This document shows, in pieces, positions 5,765-6,148 of a DNA stretch of 6,148 bases (the stretch's first letter is position 1; every line of letters starts with the position of its first letter). Origin of the DNA: Candidatus Pelagibacter sp. (GTDB lineage: Bacteria; Pseudomonadota; Alphaproteobacteria; Pelagibacterales; Pelagibacteraceae). The notes below the pieces were generated by a model. That model worked only from the letters and a program-made list of their open reading frames with translations. It was not told where the DNA came from and searched no databases. A program made the translations under genes and the position numbers. The DNA lies in assembly GCA_002704185.1 (NCBI GenBank), contig PAFP01000017.1, forward strand, positions 3,778-9,925, read 5' to 3'.

Positions 5765-6148
5765 ATGTCTGCTAACTTTTTTGCATTATACCAACTATTT
5801 TCTAATTTTGGTCCAGAAATCCAATCACCACATACACCAAGACCCTTGTTTTGATCCCATATAACGTCATGAATAAAATCATTTTTTTTATAGGCCAGCC
5901 TCCAACTATGGATATCACAATGTTGAACTTCAGATTTATTTAATTCTAAAATATCTAAGGACTTATTAAGCATCTCATTTTTAATGACTTGCTTTTGATT
6001 GTAATAATCTAAACAATTTTTTTTAGCAAATACATCAGTCGATTTAATAGTATACAGAGTTAAAGAATTATTATTAATTTGTCTGTTTTTTGAGCTTTCA
6101 TTTGCAATCCATGAAATAATTTTATTATTATATTTTCTACCTGCAAAA
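5749..6148 (-). CDS. Renalase-like NAD/FAD-dependent oxidoreductase, C-terminal fragment (runs off right edge)
   Basis: The frame is open from the right edge (first full codon 6147-6145) to TAA at 5751-5749, giving 132 C-terminal residues. Landmarks by fragment residue: IISWIANESSKNR (10-22), like the LSWxxRxSSKPGR motif of this family; LTLYTIKSTDVFAKK (about 30-44), corresponding to the usual WVLHAS segment; HSWRLAY (80-86), corresponding to HRWRYA; and GLGVCGDWISGPKLENSW, the FAD-contacting end motif, with GDW at 107-109. These identify the predicted NAD/FAD-dependent amine-oxidase-like (renalase-related) family, which usually has about 310-350 residues. The N-terminal dinucleotide-binding motif lies outside the window, so FAD binding is inferred from the family. 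An internal Met at 5973 could be mistaken for a start, but homologous sequence continues upstream of it. The gene is convergent with the hydrolase and overlaps its last 16 bases. The substrate is unknown. Confidence 0.8.
   Translation of the reverse strand, partial: FAGRKYNNKIISWIANESSKNRQINNNSLTLYTIKSTDVFAKKNCLDYYNQKQVIKNEMLNKSLDILELNKSEVQHCDIHSWRLAYKKNDFIHDVIWDQNKGLGVCGDWISGPKLENSWYNAKKLADIYNNS

Noticed and set aside
5741..5790. Terminator between the convergent genes
   Set aside because: There are A-runs and T-runs (5741-5746, 5778-5783), but no GC-containing inverted repeat pairs with them.
5749..5973. Separate 74-residue minus-strand gene starting at Met 5973
   Set aside because: The frame stays open to the right edge, and the upstream part carries family motifs (SWIANESSK), so this Met is internal to a longer gene.

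Overview
The window looks like a piece of a small, AT-rich (roughly 30% G+C by eye), tightly packed genome of a streamlined marine-type gammaproteobacterium. SAR86-like is my best guess. The reasons are a homodimeric AceE-type pyruvate dehydrogenase E1 that matches Escherichia coli AceE closely, an AceF-type E2, genes that overlap by 1 base, a convergent gene pair overlapping by 16 bases, strong A/T third-codon preference, and almost no intergenic DNA. The taxonomic guess is inference; there is no rRNA or other marker in the window.

Layout: (1) 1-335, minus strand, the N-terminal 111 residues of an unrecognised protein that runs off the left edge. (2) 336-387, a 52-bp divergent intergenic region that must hold the start signals for both sides. 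(3) 388-3426, plus strand, aceE, 1012 residues, with a TTG start. It is enlarged by an N-terminal lipoyl domain plus a linker in front of a complete E1. (4) 3426-4664, plus strand, aceF, 412 residues: one lipoyl domain, one peripheral subunit-binding domain and the acyltransferase domain. (5) 4664-5764, plus strand, a serine beta-lactamase-fold hydrolase of the esterase type. (6) 5749-6148, minus strand, the C-terminal 132 residues of a renalase-like NAD/FAD-dependent oxidoreductase, running off the right edge. No tRNA, rRNA, CRISPR array, insertion sequence or convincing terminator was seen.

How it works together: genes 3-5 form a plus-strand operon joined by two TAATG stop/start overlaps. 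E1 decarboxylates pyruvate with thiamine diphosphate and reductively acetylates lipoyl groups; E2 moves the acetyl group to CoA. Here both E1 and E2 carry their own lipoyl domain, and the two domains are about 65% identical, so the complex has swinging arms on both subunits. E3 (lipoamide dehydrogenase) is not in the window; the place after aceF is taken by the hydrolase, whose link to pyruvate metabolism is unknown.

The most notable feature is the lipoyl-E1 fusion in a homodimeric AceE, paired with an E2 reduced to one lipoyl domain.
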